Part shown: positions 1-5,533 of the stretch, piece by piece | How the letters are laid out: each line of letters begins with the position of its first letter | How positions within the stretch are numbered: the first letter of the stretch is position 1 | Assembly (NCBI GenBank): GCA_038061815.1 | Contig: JBBTYK010000037.1 | Location: 1 to 5,707 of the forward strand | Length of the DNA stretch: 5,707 nt | Source of the DNA: JBBTXJ01 sp038061815 | Lineage (GTDB): Bacteria > Patescibacteriota > Patescibacteriia > Magasanikbacterales > JBBTXJ01 | Direction: 5' to 3' | Position numbers and translations under genes: made by a program | Notes under the pieces: model-generated | What the model was told of the DNA's origin: nothing | What the model saw: only the letters and a program-made list of their open reading frames with translations | Database searches by the model: none

Positions 1-51
1 GAGGCCGCCGACAGATGGTGTATTGCGACTATGCGAGGCGGCCGAGGCCGG

Positions 52-74
52 TTCCTCGCCTATAAGGCGAGGAA
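52..74. repeat. Perfect 9-bp inverted repeat (hairpin) upstream of the glycan cluster
   Basis: TTCCTCGCC (52-60) and GGCGAGGAA (66-74) are exact reverse complements around the 5-base loop TATAA. The right arm is followed by another copy of AAGGCGAG (64-71 and 73-80), so the stretch is locally repetitive. No T-run follows on either strand, so it is not an intrinsic terminator. It may be a REP-like element or part of the 3' end of an upstream gene. All three forward frames are open from the window edge, ending at 65, 87 and 139, so no upstream gene can be assigned. The frame ending at 139 overlaps the next ATG as ATGA, but its peptide is Arg-rich and unconvincing. Confidence 0.45.
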
Positions 75-135
75 GGCGAGTTCCTGAGCCGAGAAAAATC
101 CGCTCCCGAGCCCGAAATAAATCCGCAGTCAAACT

Positions 136-957
136 ATGACCATCATCATCCCCATGGCCGGCGAGGGTTCGCGATTCCGCGATGCTGGCTACCAATTACC
201 CAAGGCGCTCGTGCCGGTTTCCGGAAAACCGATGATTGTTCGCGTTTTGGAATCCTTGCCGCCGTCTGACCGCATCGTGTGCCTCGTGCGGCAGGAGCAT
301 ATTGACCAGTTCCACATAGATGAGCTGATTAAACAACACGCGCCGAACGCCGTGATGGTGCCGATTGCGCAAACCACGGAAGGCCAGGCGTCAACCTGCA
401 TGCTCGCCATGCCGCATGTCGCGCCTGATGAGCCGCTGTTCATCGCCGCGTGCGATAACAGTTTTCTCTATAATAAAGAACGCCACGCGCAACTGGCGGA
501 TGACCCGTCGGTGGATGCAATACTCTGGACGTTCACGCGGGACGCGCTCCTGACGGCAAAACCGGAGGCATGGGGATGGGTGAAATTGGCGGCGGACGGG
601 CTCACGATTGACGACATGTCCGTCAAAGTGCCGGTGTCTGCTGTTCCGTTCAATGACCACGCAGTGGTTGCCACGTTTTATTTCAAGCGTGCTGGCGATT
701 TTGCGGCCGCGTATGAAAAAATGGTCGCGGCGAACCACAGAATCAACAACGAATTCTACGTTGATGCGATGCCTATTTTCATGAAACAGCTCGGCAAACG
801 TTCGGTGATTTTTGACGTTGATTTGTATGTGGGGTGGGGGAAACCGGCAGATTTGTATGCGTATGATGCGTGGGAACACCGTTGCCGCATGGGCACTGGC
901 ATGGATGACCCTGCCTATCCGCGGTGGAAACAATTTTTTGCAACCCTGCCTCGGTGA
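136..957 (+). CDS. Sugar-phosphate nucleotidyltransferase (NTP_transferase family)
   Basis: A predicted cytosolic enzyme of 273 aa that joins a nucleoside triphosphate to a sugar 1-phosphate or similar substrate, giving an activated NDP-sugar and pyrophosphate. The N-terminus carries the family signature: the Gly-rich nucleotide loop PMAGEGSRF (residues 6-14), followed by LPKALVPVSGKPM (21-33) with the usual catalytic Lys (K23). TEGQA (81-85) matches the base-binding region. ACDN (105-108) supplies the first metal-binding Asp (D107). EFYVD (207-210 region) and YVGWGKPADL (231-240) match the C-terminal part of the fold. There are no hexapeptide repeats, so it is not a GlmU-like acetyltransferase fusion. 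The ATG at 136 puts the signature at the extreme N-terminus, as expected; there is no clear Shine-Dalgarno. The next gene starts one base after the stop. The family call is firm. The nucleotide and sugar are unknown, though the glycosyltransferase neighbours suggest surface-glycan precursor supply. Confidence 0.93.
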   Translation: MTIIIPMAGEGSRFRDAGYQLPKALVPVSGKPMIVRVLESLPPSDRIVCLVRQEHIDQFHIDELIKQHAPNAVMVPIAQTTEGQASTCMLAMPHVAPDEPLFIAACDNSFLYNKERHAQLADDPSVDAILWTFTRDALLTAKPEAWGWVKLAADGLTIDDMSVKVPVSAVPFNDHAVVATFYFKRAGDFAAAYEKMVAANHRINNEFYVDAMPIFMKQLGKRSVIFDVDLYVGWGKPADLYAYDAWEHRCRMGTGMDDPAYPRWKQFFATLPR

Positions 958-958
958 T

Positions 959-2584
959 ATGCACGCGCTTGCCGCTTCCCTCAAACGCCATCTCTCGGTG
1001 CTCCTGCTGATTGCGGTGACGCTCTTTTTTATGGTGGGCGCGCGGATGTATTACAACAACTATTTTTACGGCCGCTATCACGTGGATGAGTACCACACCG
1101 TGCAGCAAGGACTGTATTTTATCGTGCACGGCGCGGTGCAGAACTTCCGCGTGCAGGAAAGCGTGCGGTGGCTTGTCCGGCTGTCATATCCGTATGCGCT
1201 TTTGTCCATGAACACGCACATGGGCGGCAATGTGTGGATTGACGATTGGGATTACCCGGGCCATCGGTATATTATTCGCACGATGGTGGATTCCTACGTT
1301 CCTGATGCGATTAAAAACGACCCGAATTTGCGGGATTTTCTGCAGGCGCTCCGTGTGCCGTATATTCTGTTCGTTGCCGCAAGCGTTTTTGTTTTGAGTT
1401 ATGTGTTGTTGCGGCGGCGGTATTACCTCACGGCCTTTGCGGTGCCGGTGGCGCTCGGCGTCAACCGATTGCTGATTAAAGAACAGGGTCTTTTTTACGT
1501 GGAACCGGCGATGCTCGCGGCGATTGCGCTCGTGACAGCGGTGTACGTGCGGGCGATGGCGAACGAGACGCGGTTCACGTGGCGGCAGACGGTTGGACTC
1601 GCGGCGCTTACGGCATTCATGGTTTCCACTAAGTTTTCAACAGCCGTCTATGCGCTCCTGCCGATGCTTGCGCTGTGGTGGCAGCCGACTGATGCGCGCG
1701 CGCGATGGCGACACGTGGGACTTTTTGTTGTGACGCTCGCGGGATGGTACGTCGTAATTAACTTTCCCGCGTTTACCAGTCTCGCAAGCTTTAATCAGTT
1801 TCTCCATGATTTCAGCTCCAATTTTTGGCAGTACGCCGCAGGCAGCCGCGATGCGTACACCGTGGCGCCCGGCGTGCCGCATTTACAGCTCATCATAAAA
1901 CAATTCGGTTCGTTGTTCGGACCGGCGCTCTACGCCGTGCCAGTACTCCTTGCGTTTGCGCTCTGGCGCGGCTCGCGTACTGAACGGCGCATCATCGTTC
2001 CGCAAATCATCGTGCTGGCACTGACTGTGGCGTCGCTTGCCGGCCAGCGCATTTATTTTGAACGCAACGTCATTCCGTTCTATCTCACGTTTATCGCGCT
2101 CACCGTTTTTTCGGTGGAGATACTCCATCGCATTCTTTGGGAGCGCCGCGCGCTGCGCCGCTGGGTCGTGGCGGGATATGCCGCGCTTGCGGTGGCGGCG
2201 GTGGCGGGCGTGATTATCGCGAGCGGCGGCATGCAAAAATTCACGTTCCAGATTTCGCTCACGCCGCGAACAGGCTTTTTGCGAAACGTGAACGAGATTA
2301 TGGAGGAACGCAAACCGGCCGCGCTGTATACGGTTGGATTTGACGCTGAATTTTTTGAGGGACAGCCATATCGCGACCGTTTGCAGCAGCTTCCCGAAGC
2401 GCCCGAGCCGCTGCACAATAATAACTACGCGGCGTATGAGGATGTATTTCGCGTGTTGCCGAAAGAGAGTGTGATGTTGGTGAATCGCCGCGGCAACAAC
2501 AAGCACGTGAGCAATTACATCGCGCCGAAATATTTTGTCAAAAACCGGCAGCTCGGTTCGTATTATGTGTTCTTTAACGATTAG
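959..2584 (+). CDS. Multi-pass membrane protein, probable GT-C (GT39/ArnT/PMT-like) glycosyltransferase
   Basis: A 541-aa integral membrane protein. One hydrophobic helix lies near the N-terminus (about 11-28), followed by a polar loop (30-130) that carries HVDEY (41-45). An Asp-Glu pair in the first outer loop is typical of the catalytic site of GT-C enzymes, which use polyprenyl-phosphate sugars. Further hydrophobic segments lie near 133-151, 156-172, 182-199, 210-240, 252-270, 318-336, 345-361, 371-393 and 402-422. The ERNVIPFYL stretch (368-376) resembles the 'ER...P' motif of GT39/ArnT proteins. A soluble tail of about 115 residues follows. The open frame extends back to 812, but that part lies inside the upstream gene; the ATG at 959, one base after its stop (TGATATG), begins directly before the first helix and suggests translational coupling. 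No Shine-Dalgarno is seen. The membrane topology is clear. The GT-C assignment rests on motif and topology, and a polymerase or other membrane glycan enzyme is possible. Confidence 0.85.
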   Translation: MHALAASLKRHLSVLLLIAVTLFFMVGARMYYNNYFYGRYHVDEYHTVQQGLYFIVHGAVQNFRVQESVRWLVRLSYPYALLSMNTHMGGNVWIDDWDYPGHRYIIRTMVDSYVPDAIKNDPNLRDFLQALRVPYILFVAASVFVLSYVLLRRRYYLTAFAVPVALGVNRLLIKEQGLFYVEPAMLAAIALVTAVYVRAMANETRFTWRQTVGLAALTAFMVSTKFSTAVYALLPMLALWWQPTDARARWRHVGLFVVTLAGWYVVINFPAFTSLASFNQFLHDFSSNFWQYAAGSRDAYTVAPGVPHLQLIIKQFGSLFGPALYAVPVLLAFALWRGSRTERRIIVPQIIVLALTVASLAGQRIYFERNVIPFYLTFIALTVFSVEILHRILWERRALRRWVVAGYAALAVAAVAGVIIASGGMQKFTFQISLTPRTGFLRNVNEIMEERKPAALYTVGFDAEFFEGQPYRDRLQQLPEAPEPLHNNNYAAYEDVFRVLPKESVMLVNRRGNNKHVSNYIAPKYFVKNRQLGSYYVFFND

Positions 2585-2652
2585 GTCATTGCGAGGAGGC
2601 GCCGCGCCGACGAAGCAATCTCATTAGATTGCTTCGCTTCGCTCGCAATGAC
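2585..2652. repeat. Dispersed intergenic inverted repeat of the 'GTCATTGCGAG / CTCGCAATGAC' type
   Basis: The outer arms GTCATTGCGAG (2585-2595) and CTCGCAATGAC (2642-2652) are perfect 11-bp reverse complements. Inside them CGAAGCAATCT (2611-2621) and AGATTGCTTCG (2626-2636) form a second perfect 11-bp stem with the 4-base loop CATT. The left arm has 15 GC-rich bases between the stems (2596-2610) and the right arm only 5, giving an asymmetric bulge. Elements of this look are known as non-coding dispersed repeats in many bacterial genomes; they are often mis-translated as peptides such as CHCERSEAI, which appears here on the - strand. It starts on the base after the GT-C stop codon and supplies a false in-frame ATG (2648) for the next gene. 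There is no T-run, so it is not a standard terminator, though the folded RNA could affect mRNA stability between the two genes. Confidence 0.85.
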
Positions 2653-2677
2653 AAGAAGAATCGCAATAACAAAATAT

Positions 2678-3382
2678 ATGAAATTGTCCATCGTCATTCC
2701 TTGCTACAACGAAGAGGAGAGCGTGCCGAAATTGCTTGAGAGCATCGGCGCGGCTGTCACTCGGACGGATGTGGAGGCGCTTATCGTGGATAACGGTTCT
2801 ACCGATGACACCGCCACCGTGTTGGCGACGCTCGCGCCGCAGTATCCCATGATTCGCACCGTGAACGTGCCGGTGAATCAGGGGTATGGTTTTGGCATCC
2901 TGTCTGGCCTGCGCGAAGCGCGCGGCGAATACATCGGCTGGATGCACGGCGATTTGCAGACGCCGTTTGTAGATGCGCTTCGGGCGCTTGAGGTAATAGA
3001 AGCGCACGGCAATCCAGACGATATTTACGTCAAGGGCTTGCGGCAAGGCCGTTCGCTGTTTGATTTGTTTTTCACCTACGGCATGGCGGCATTTGAAACG
3101 CTGTTGTTGCGCACCGCGCTATTTGACATCAACGCGCAGCCGAACATTTTTCATCGCAGTTTTTTTGAAAGCTGGACGAATCCGCCGCACGATTTCGCGC
3201 TTGACCTGTATGCGTACCATCTCGCCAAAAAACAGGGGCTTCGTATCGTGCGCGTTCCCGTCACGTTCCCAAAACGCGAGCACGGGACGTCTCATTGGAA
3301 CACGAGCGTGCTCGGTAAGTGGAAATTTATCAAACGAACTATTGCATTTAGTCTTGTGCTTCGTAAGCGCCTAGAGAGGTGA
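2678..3382 (+). CDS. Family 2 glycosyltransferase, GtrB/DPM1-like (probable polyprenyl-phosphate glycosyltransferase)
   Basis: A 234-aa GT-A fold enzyme, predicted to transfer a sugar from an NDP-sugar to a polyprenyl phosphate or similar acceptor at the inner membrane face. The N-terminus MKLSIVIPCYNEEESV is the classic GT2 start. VDNGSTDDT (37-45) binds the nucleotide. HGDLQTP (90-96) sits where the usual DADLQ metal-binding motif occurs, so the first Asp is His (H90) while D92 is kept. QPNIFHR (154-160), HDFALDLYAY (171-180) and RxHGTSHW (200-207) match later conserved blocks. There is no C-terminal transmembrane domain, unlike longer GtrB proteins. The frame opens at an ATG at 2648, but that codon lies in the dispersed repeat; the ATG at 2678 gives the family N-terminus and removes ten spurious residues. 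No good Shine-Dalgarno or separate promoter is visible, so it is probably transcribed with the two genes upstream. The family is firm; donor and acceptor are inferred from the neighbouring GT-C protein. Confidence 0.94.
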   Translation: MKLSIVIPCYNEEESVPKLLESIGAAVTRTDVEALIVDNGSTDDTATVLATLAPQYPMIRTVNVPVNQGYGFGILSGLREARGEYIGWMHGDLQTPFVDALRALEVIEAHGNPDDIYVKGLRQGRSLFDLFFTYGMAAFETLLLRTALFDINAQPNIFHRSFFESWTNPPHDFALDLYAYHLAKKQGLRIVRVPVTFPKREHGTSHWNTSVLGKWKFIKRTIAFSLVLRKRLER

Positions 3383-3396
3383 TTTATGTGCTGGTA

Positions 3397-3425
3397 TTGA
3401 CAAAAACCGATACGCGCGGTATAGT
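3397..3425 (+). promoter_or_regulatory. Sigma70-type promoter of the DEAD-box helicase gene
   Basis: A perfect -35 box TTGACA (3397-3402), a 17-bp spacer, and a -10 box TATAGT (3420-3425, one mismatch to TATAAT). The first ATG of the helicase frame begins only 10 bases after the -10 box, so transcription should start at or within a few bases of that codon. It lies in the 52-bp gap after the GT2 stop, separating the helicase from the glycan cluster as its own unit. Confidence 0.82.
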
Positions 3426-3434
3426 AGTTTCTTC

Positions 3435-4706
3435 ATGACAAGAAAAGAAGATGCACACGTGAGTTTTAACGAACTCGGCATAGGACCTGAATTGCTTGCG
3501 GCGCTTGCCGAGCGTAATTTTGCGCACCCGACGCCCATTCAGCGCGATGTAATTCCGATTGCGTTAAAAGGCGCGGATGTCGTTGGCATTGCAGAAACAG
3601 GCACGGGCAAAACGCTCGCTTTTGGCGTACCAATGCTTGAGCGTCTCATGACGCGCGGCGGGCAAGGACTTATCCTGCTTCCTACGCGGGAATTGGCGCT
3701 TCAAGTTGACGAGGTTTTGCAAAAATTCGGTCAAAAACTCGGACTCCGCACTGCCGTGTTAATCGGCGGCGCGTCCATGCACACGCAACTCAAAATGTTG
3801 CGCGAGAAACCGCATATCGTTATTGCAACGCCCGGACGGCTTGCGGACCACCTGCGTCAAAAAAGCTACGCGCTCACGCAGATAAAAATAATCGTGCTTG
3901 ATGAAGCAGACCGCATGTTTGATATTGGTTTCCTGCCGGAAATTAAACGCATTCTTTCCGCCGCGCCGTCTGAACGCCAAACCATGCTTTTTTCCGCAAC
4001 GATGCCGTCCGCGATTGCGGAAATTGCGGTGCGTCACATGCGTTCGCCGCTTCGCATTGAAGTGGCGCGCGCGGGTACTGCCGCCGCAAACGTCAAACAT
4101 GAAATATACGTCGTGGCGAAAGACGCAAAAATGCAGCTTTTAGATAAATTGCTCGCGGATAATCCGGGAACGGTGCTGGTATTTTCGCGCACCAAACATG
4201 GCGCAAAGAAAATTGCGGCAGGCGTGCGCGCCATGGGGCATACCGCCGCTGAAATTCATTCAAACCGTTCGCTCGCCCAGCGCCGCGCCGCGCTTGAAGG
4301 ATTCAAACACGGCACCTATCGCGTGCTGGTTGCAACGGATATTGCGGCGCGCGGTATTGATGTGCGCGGCATTGCCTTTGTCGTCAATTATGATTTGCCG
4401 AGCACGCCGGAAGATTATGTGCATCGCATTGGCCGCACCGGACGCGCCGGCGCGAGCGGTTCTGCGATATCTTTTGCAACGGTGGACCAAAAAGGCGATG
4501 TGCGGCAGATTGAGCGGCTGATTCAAAAAACGATTCCGCGTGTGGAACTTCCGGTTTTGCCTCCGCGGCGCGCGCCGATTGATATGCCGATTGCCACTGG
4601 ACAATCTCGTCGTTCTGGGGTGCGTTCTGGGCGTAAATCACATGAATTTTCTCGTTTCAGACATCAAAAAAACAACGGTCGGCGTCGTGGTTTTCGGCGT
4701 CAGTAA
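3435..4706 (+). CDS. DEAD-box ATP-dependent RNA helicase (RhlE-like)
   Basis: A cytosolic ATP-dependent RNA unwinding enzyme, expected to act in ribosome assembly, RNA decay or cold adaptation. All core motifs are intact (numbered from the ATG at 3435): Q motif with F11 and PTPIQ (32-36), motif I AETGTGKT (53-60), Ia PTRELA (83-88), GG (111-112), Ib TPGR (132-135), II DEAD (156-159), III SAT (187-189), IV VLVFSRTK (247-254), V TDIAARGID (301-309) and VI HRIGRTGR (330-337). A short Arg/Lys-rich tail (about 378-423) replaces any folded RNA-binding domain, which fits the RhlE group better than DeaD or DbpA. The start is uncertain. The ATG at 3435 has no Shine-Dalgarno but sits where transcription should begin, as in a leaderless mRNA. 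A GTG at 3459 follows the purine-rich AGAAAAGAAG (3441-3450) by 8 bases and gives the family-typical beginning (M)SFNELG, for 415 aa instead of 423. The family call is essentially certain; RhlE itself is probable. Confidence 0.97.
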   Translation: MTRKEDAHVSFNELGIGPELLAALAERNFAHPTPIQRDVIPIALKGADVVGIAETGTGKTLAFGVPMLERLMTRGGQGLILLPTRELALQVDEVLQKFGQKLGLRTAVLIGGASMHTQLKMLREKPHIVIATPGRLADHLRQKSYALTQIKIIVLDEADRMFDIGFLPEIKRILSAAPSERQTMLFSATMPSAIAEIAVRHMRSPLRIEVARAGTAAANVKHEIYVVAKDAKMQLLDKLLADNPGTVLVFSRTKHGAKKIAAGVRAMGHTAAEIHSNRSLAQRRAALEGFKHGTYRVLVATDIAARGIDVRGIAFVVNYDLPSTPEDYVHRIGRTGRAGASGSAISFATVDQKGDVRQIERLIQKTIPRVELPVLPPRRAPIDMPIATGQSRRSGVRSGRKSHEFSRFRHQKNNGRRRGFRRQ

Positions 4707-4755
4707 ACATTTTGCCGTGTGGCGTTATCGGAAGGGTGTGTAATGCTGTGGCGTC

Positions 4756-4784
4756 AAAATAAAAACGCCCGTTGATAACGGGCG
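4756..4784 (-). terminator. Rho-independent terminator, - strand
   Basis: CGCCCGTT (4766-4773) and AACGGGCG (4777-4784) form a perfect, GC-rich 8-bp stem with a 3-base loop. On the - strand the hairpin is followed directly by TTTTTATTTT (complement of 4756-4765), the canonical intrinsic terminator layout. On the + strand the hairpin is followed by CGTGCTC with no T-run, so it does not terminate the helicase transcript in the usual way. No annotated gene on the - strand explains it, which implies a transcript entering from the right (4785-4955). Confidence 0.82.
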
Positions 4785-4943
4785 CGTGCTCACGAATAGT
4801 CCACTGTGTCACCGCAGTCTGATGCGGTGCCGCCACTCCACGCGGAAGCCTTTGAGTGTAGTGCGCGGCACCGTTGCATGGTGTTGGCGTTTTGGGCCGT
4901 CGCATTGCCCGCGAACATTGACAGCAGTTACGGATAGTTGGTA
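4785..4943 (-). ncRNA. Candidate small structured transcript divergent from hicBA (unidentified)
   Basis: This stretch lies between a TATAAT box read on the - strand (4955-4950) and an intrinsic terminator (4784-4756), so a transcript starting near 4943 and ending near 4756 would be about 185 nt. It contains nested inverted repeats: CGGTGCCGC (4825-4833) with GCGGCACCG (4865-4873), 9 bp, enclosing CACTC (4834-4838) with GAGTG (4854-4858). A competing hairpin is CACCGCA (4810-4816) with TGCGGTG (4823-4829). The two cannot form together because they share 4825-4829. It does not match tRNA, 4.5S/SRP, RNase P or the 3' end of tmRNA by eye. A 42-codon ORF runs through the same bases, so a small protein gene is the alternative. 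No -35 box is convincing. This is an inference from layout, not a recognised family. Confidence 0.35.
4790..4918 (-). CDS. Possible small ORF, 42 aa, unrecognised
   Basis: An ATG (complement of 4916-4918) opens 42 codons ending in TGA (complement of 4790-4792), six bases before the terminator stem. The peptide begins MFAGNATAQNANTMQRCRAL and ends SDCGDTVDYS. It is polar, rich in Ala, Gly, Ser, Thr and Asn, and has two Cys; it has no membrane segment or signal peptide. Many codons end in G or C, as in the neighbouring genes. No Shine-Dalgarno precedes it, and the expected transcript start would leave a leader of about 25 nt. I do not recognise the protein. The fit between a possible promoter, this ORF and the terminator argues for a small gene; the strong inverted repeats inside it argue equally for a structured RNA that happens to be open in one frame. 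Confidence 0.27.
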   Translation of the reverse strand: MFAGNATAQNANTMQRCRALHSKASAWSGGTASDCGDTVDYS

Positions 4944-4947
4944 TAGT
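4918..4947 (+). promoter_or_regulatory. Sigma70-type promoter of the hicBA operon
   Basis: A perfect -35 box TTGACA (4918-4923), an 18-bp spacer and a -10 box TATAGT (4942-4947). The ATG of hicB follows after only 7 bases (TTATTAT), so its A is at the expected transcription start. The layout is nearly the same as at the helicase promoter. The -35 box begins in the ATG of the - strand small ORF, and the -10 box lies where the - strand transcript would begin, so the two promoters overlap. Confidence 0.8.
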
Positions 4948-4949
4948 TT

Positions 4950-4955
4950 ATTATA
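4950..4955 (-). promoter_or_regulatory. Possible -10 box (TATAAT) for the - strand transcript
   Basis: The + strand ATTATA reads TATAAT, a perfect -10 consensus, on the - strand. The best -35 candidate is TTGTTT (complement of 4972-4977) with a 16-bp spacer, matching only three of six consensus bases. The box overlaps the expected start of the hicB mRNA and is AT-rich, so chance occurrence is quite possible. It is listed because a - strand terminator lies about 170 bases downstream of it. Confidence 0.35.
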
Positions 4956-5242
4956 TGGATACGATGTTTAAAAACAAAGAAATACAGTTCACCGCTGAAG
5001 TTTGGAAAGAGGGTGCCCTCTATGTTTCTTATATACCACAACTAGATATTTCTTCATGTGGCAATACCATAGATGAGTCCCGTAAAAATATCCGCGAGGC
5101 CGCCGAGCTTTTTATTGAAGGACTTGAAAAAAACGGCACACTTGCGCAGGTGCTTGAAGAGGCGGGTTTTGCGTCAGGTGACGGCTGGAAAGCGCCGGAG
5201 TTTGTGGCGTTTGAAAAAATGAAAGTGGCGCTTTCACTTTAG
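4955..5242 (+). CDS. hicB: HicB-family antitoxin of a type II toxin-antitoxin pair
   Basis: A 95-aa protein expected to bind and block the HicA ribonuclease encoded next to it. The HicB fold (a partial RNase H-like domain) is visible: FTAEVWKEGALYVSYIPQLD (12-31) covers the first beta strands, and SSCGNTIDESRKNIREAAEL (33-52) is the conserved turn and helix; the helix continues as FIEGLE. The C-terminal part (60-95) is short, with no evident ribbon-helix-helix or helix-turn-helix domain, so DNA-binding autoregulation is not apparent. The ATG at 4955 sits 7 bases after the -10 box and suggests a leaderless mRNA. An ATG at 4964 gives MFKNKEI, closer to a typical family start, and cannot be excluded. 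The antitoxin gene comes first here, unlike the textbook hicAB order. The toxin gene follows after 4 bases. Confidence 0.9.
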   Translation: MDTMFKNKEIQFTAEVWKEGALYVSYIPQLDISSCGNTIDESRKNIREAAELFIEGLEKNGTLAQVLEEAGFASGDGWKAPEFVAFEKMKVALSL

Positions 5243-5246
5243 AGAT

Positions 5247-5477
5247 ATGTCTAAAATATCACCCGTTGATTATCGACGGTTGATTTGTATCTTTGAGAAA
5301 GAAGGTTTTGTTCTGAATCGTATCAGAGGCGACCATAGTATGTTTACTAAGGATGGCGTGGCGCGTCCGTTGGTGATTCCGCATTACGAAGCCGTGCCTG
5401 TTTTTATCGTAAAAAATTTATTGCGTACCGCCGGCATGTCAAGAGAACGATATTTTGAAAGACTTGATGAATGCTGA
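5247..5477 (+). CDS. hicA: HicA-family toxin (YcfA-like mRNA interferase)
   Basis: A 76-aa protein with a dsRBD-like fold. HicA toxins cleave mRNA and stop growth when not bound by HicB. The family features are SPVDYRRLICIFEKEGF (5-21) for the first helix, then RGDHSMF (27-33) with the catalytic-position His (H30), the strand LVIPHYE (42-48), and VKNLLRTAGMSRERYFERL (55-73) for the C-terminal helices. All expected elements are present, so the toxin looks intact. The length is normal for the family. It starts 4 bases after the hicB stop and should be translated from the same mRNA; AGAGAT just before the ATG is at best a weak ribosome-binding site. The substitution of His by another residue, common in dead copies, is not seen. 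The family call is strong; toxicity in this host is inferred. Confidence 0.92.
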   Translation: MSKISPVDYRRLICIFEKEGFVLNRIRGDHSMFTKDGVARPLVIPHYEAVPVFIVKNLLRTAGMSRERYFERLDEC

Positions 5478-5533
5478 TTTGACGATGAAAGGCAAGTATC
5501 GCATACCACATGAGATTTAATTAATGAAAATCT

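Noticed and set aside
812..958. Upstream extension of the GT-C membrane protein to an ATG at 812
   Set aside because: It would overlap the nucleotidyltransferase by about 145 bases and add 49 residues with no hydrophobic or family character. The ATG at 959 directly precedes the first helix.
391..984. Long - strand ORF of 197 codons opposite the nucleotidyltransferase, and similar ones at 1883-2506, 2624-3046 and 4260-4604
   Set aside because: They are antisense shadows of well-supported genes; their translations are rich in Arg/His and low-complexity, with no recognisable motifs.
2648..2677. Ten-residue N-terminal extension of the GT2 protein
   Set aside because: The ATG belongs to the end of the dispersed repeat, and GT2 proteins begin directly with the IVIPCYNEE strand.
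4540..4743. 67-codon + strand ORF across the helicase 3' end
   Set aside because: It lies almost wholly inside the helicase in another frame and has no family features.
4766..4784. Hairpin as the terminator of the helicase gene
   Set aside because: On the + strand the T-run is missing; the A-run precedes the stem instead of a T-run following it. It is a - strand terminator.
4657..4905. 82-codon ORF on the - strand overlapping the helicase 3' end
   Set aside because: It reads through the terminator hairpin and its T-run and into the helicase gene in antisense. The peptide shows no family features, and the shorter frame at 4790-4918 fits the terminator better.
5479..5507. Possible promoter for the kinase gene (TTGACG at 5479-5484)
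   Set aside because: No acceptable -10 box lies at the right spacing (CATACC is poor), so a separate kinase promoter is not supported.
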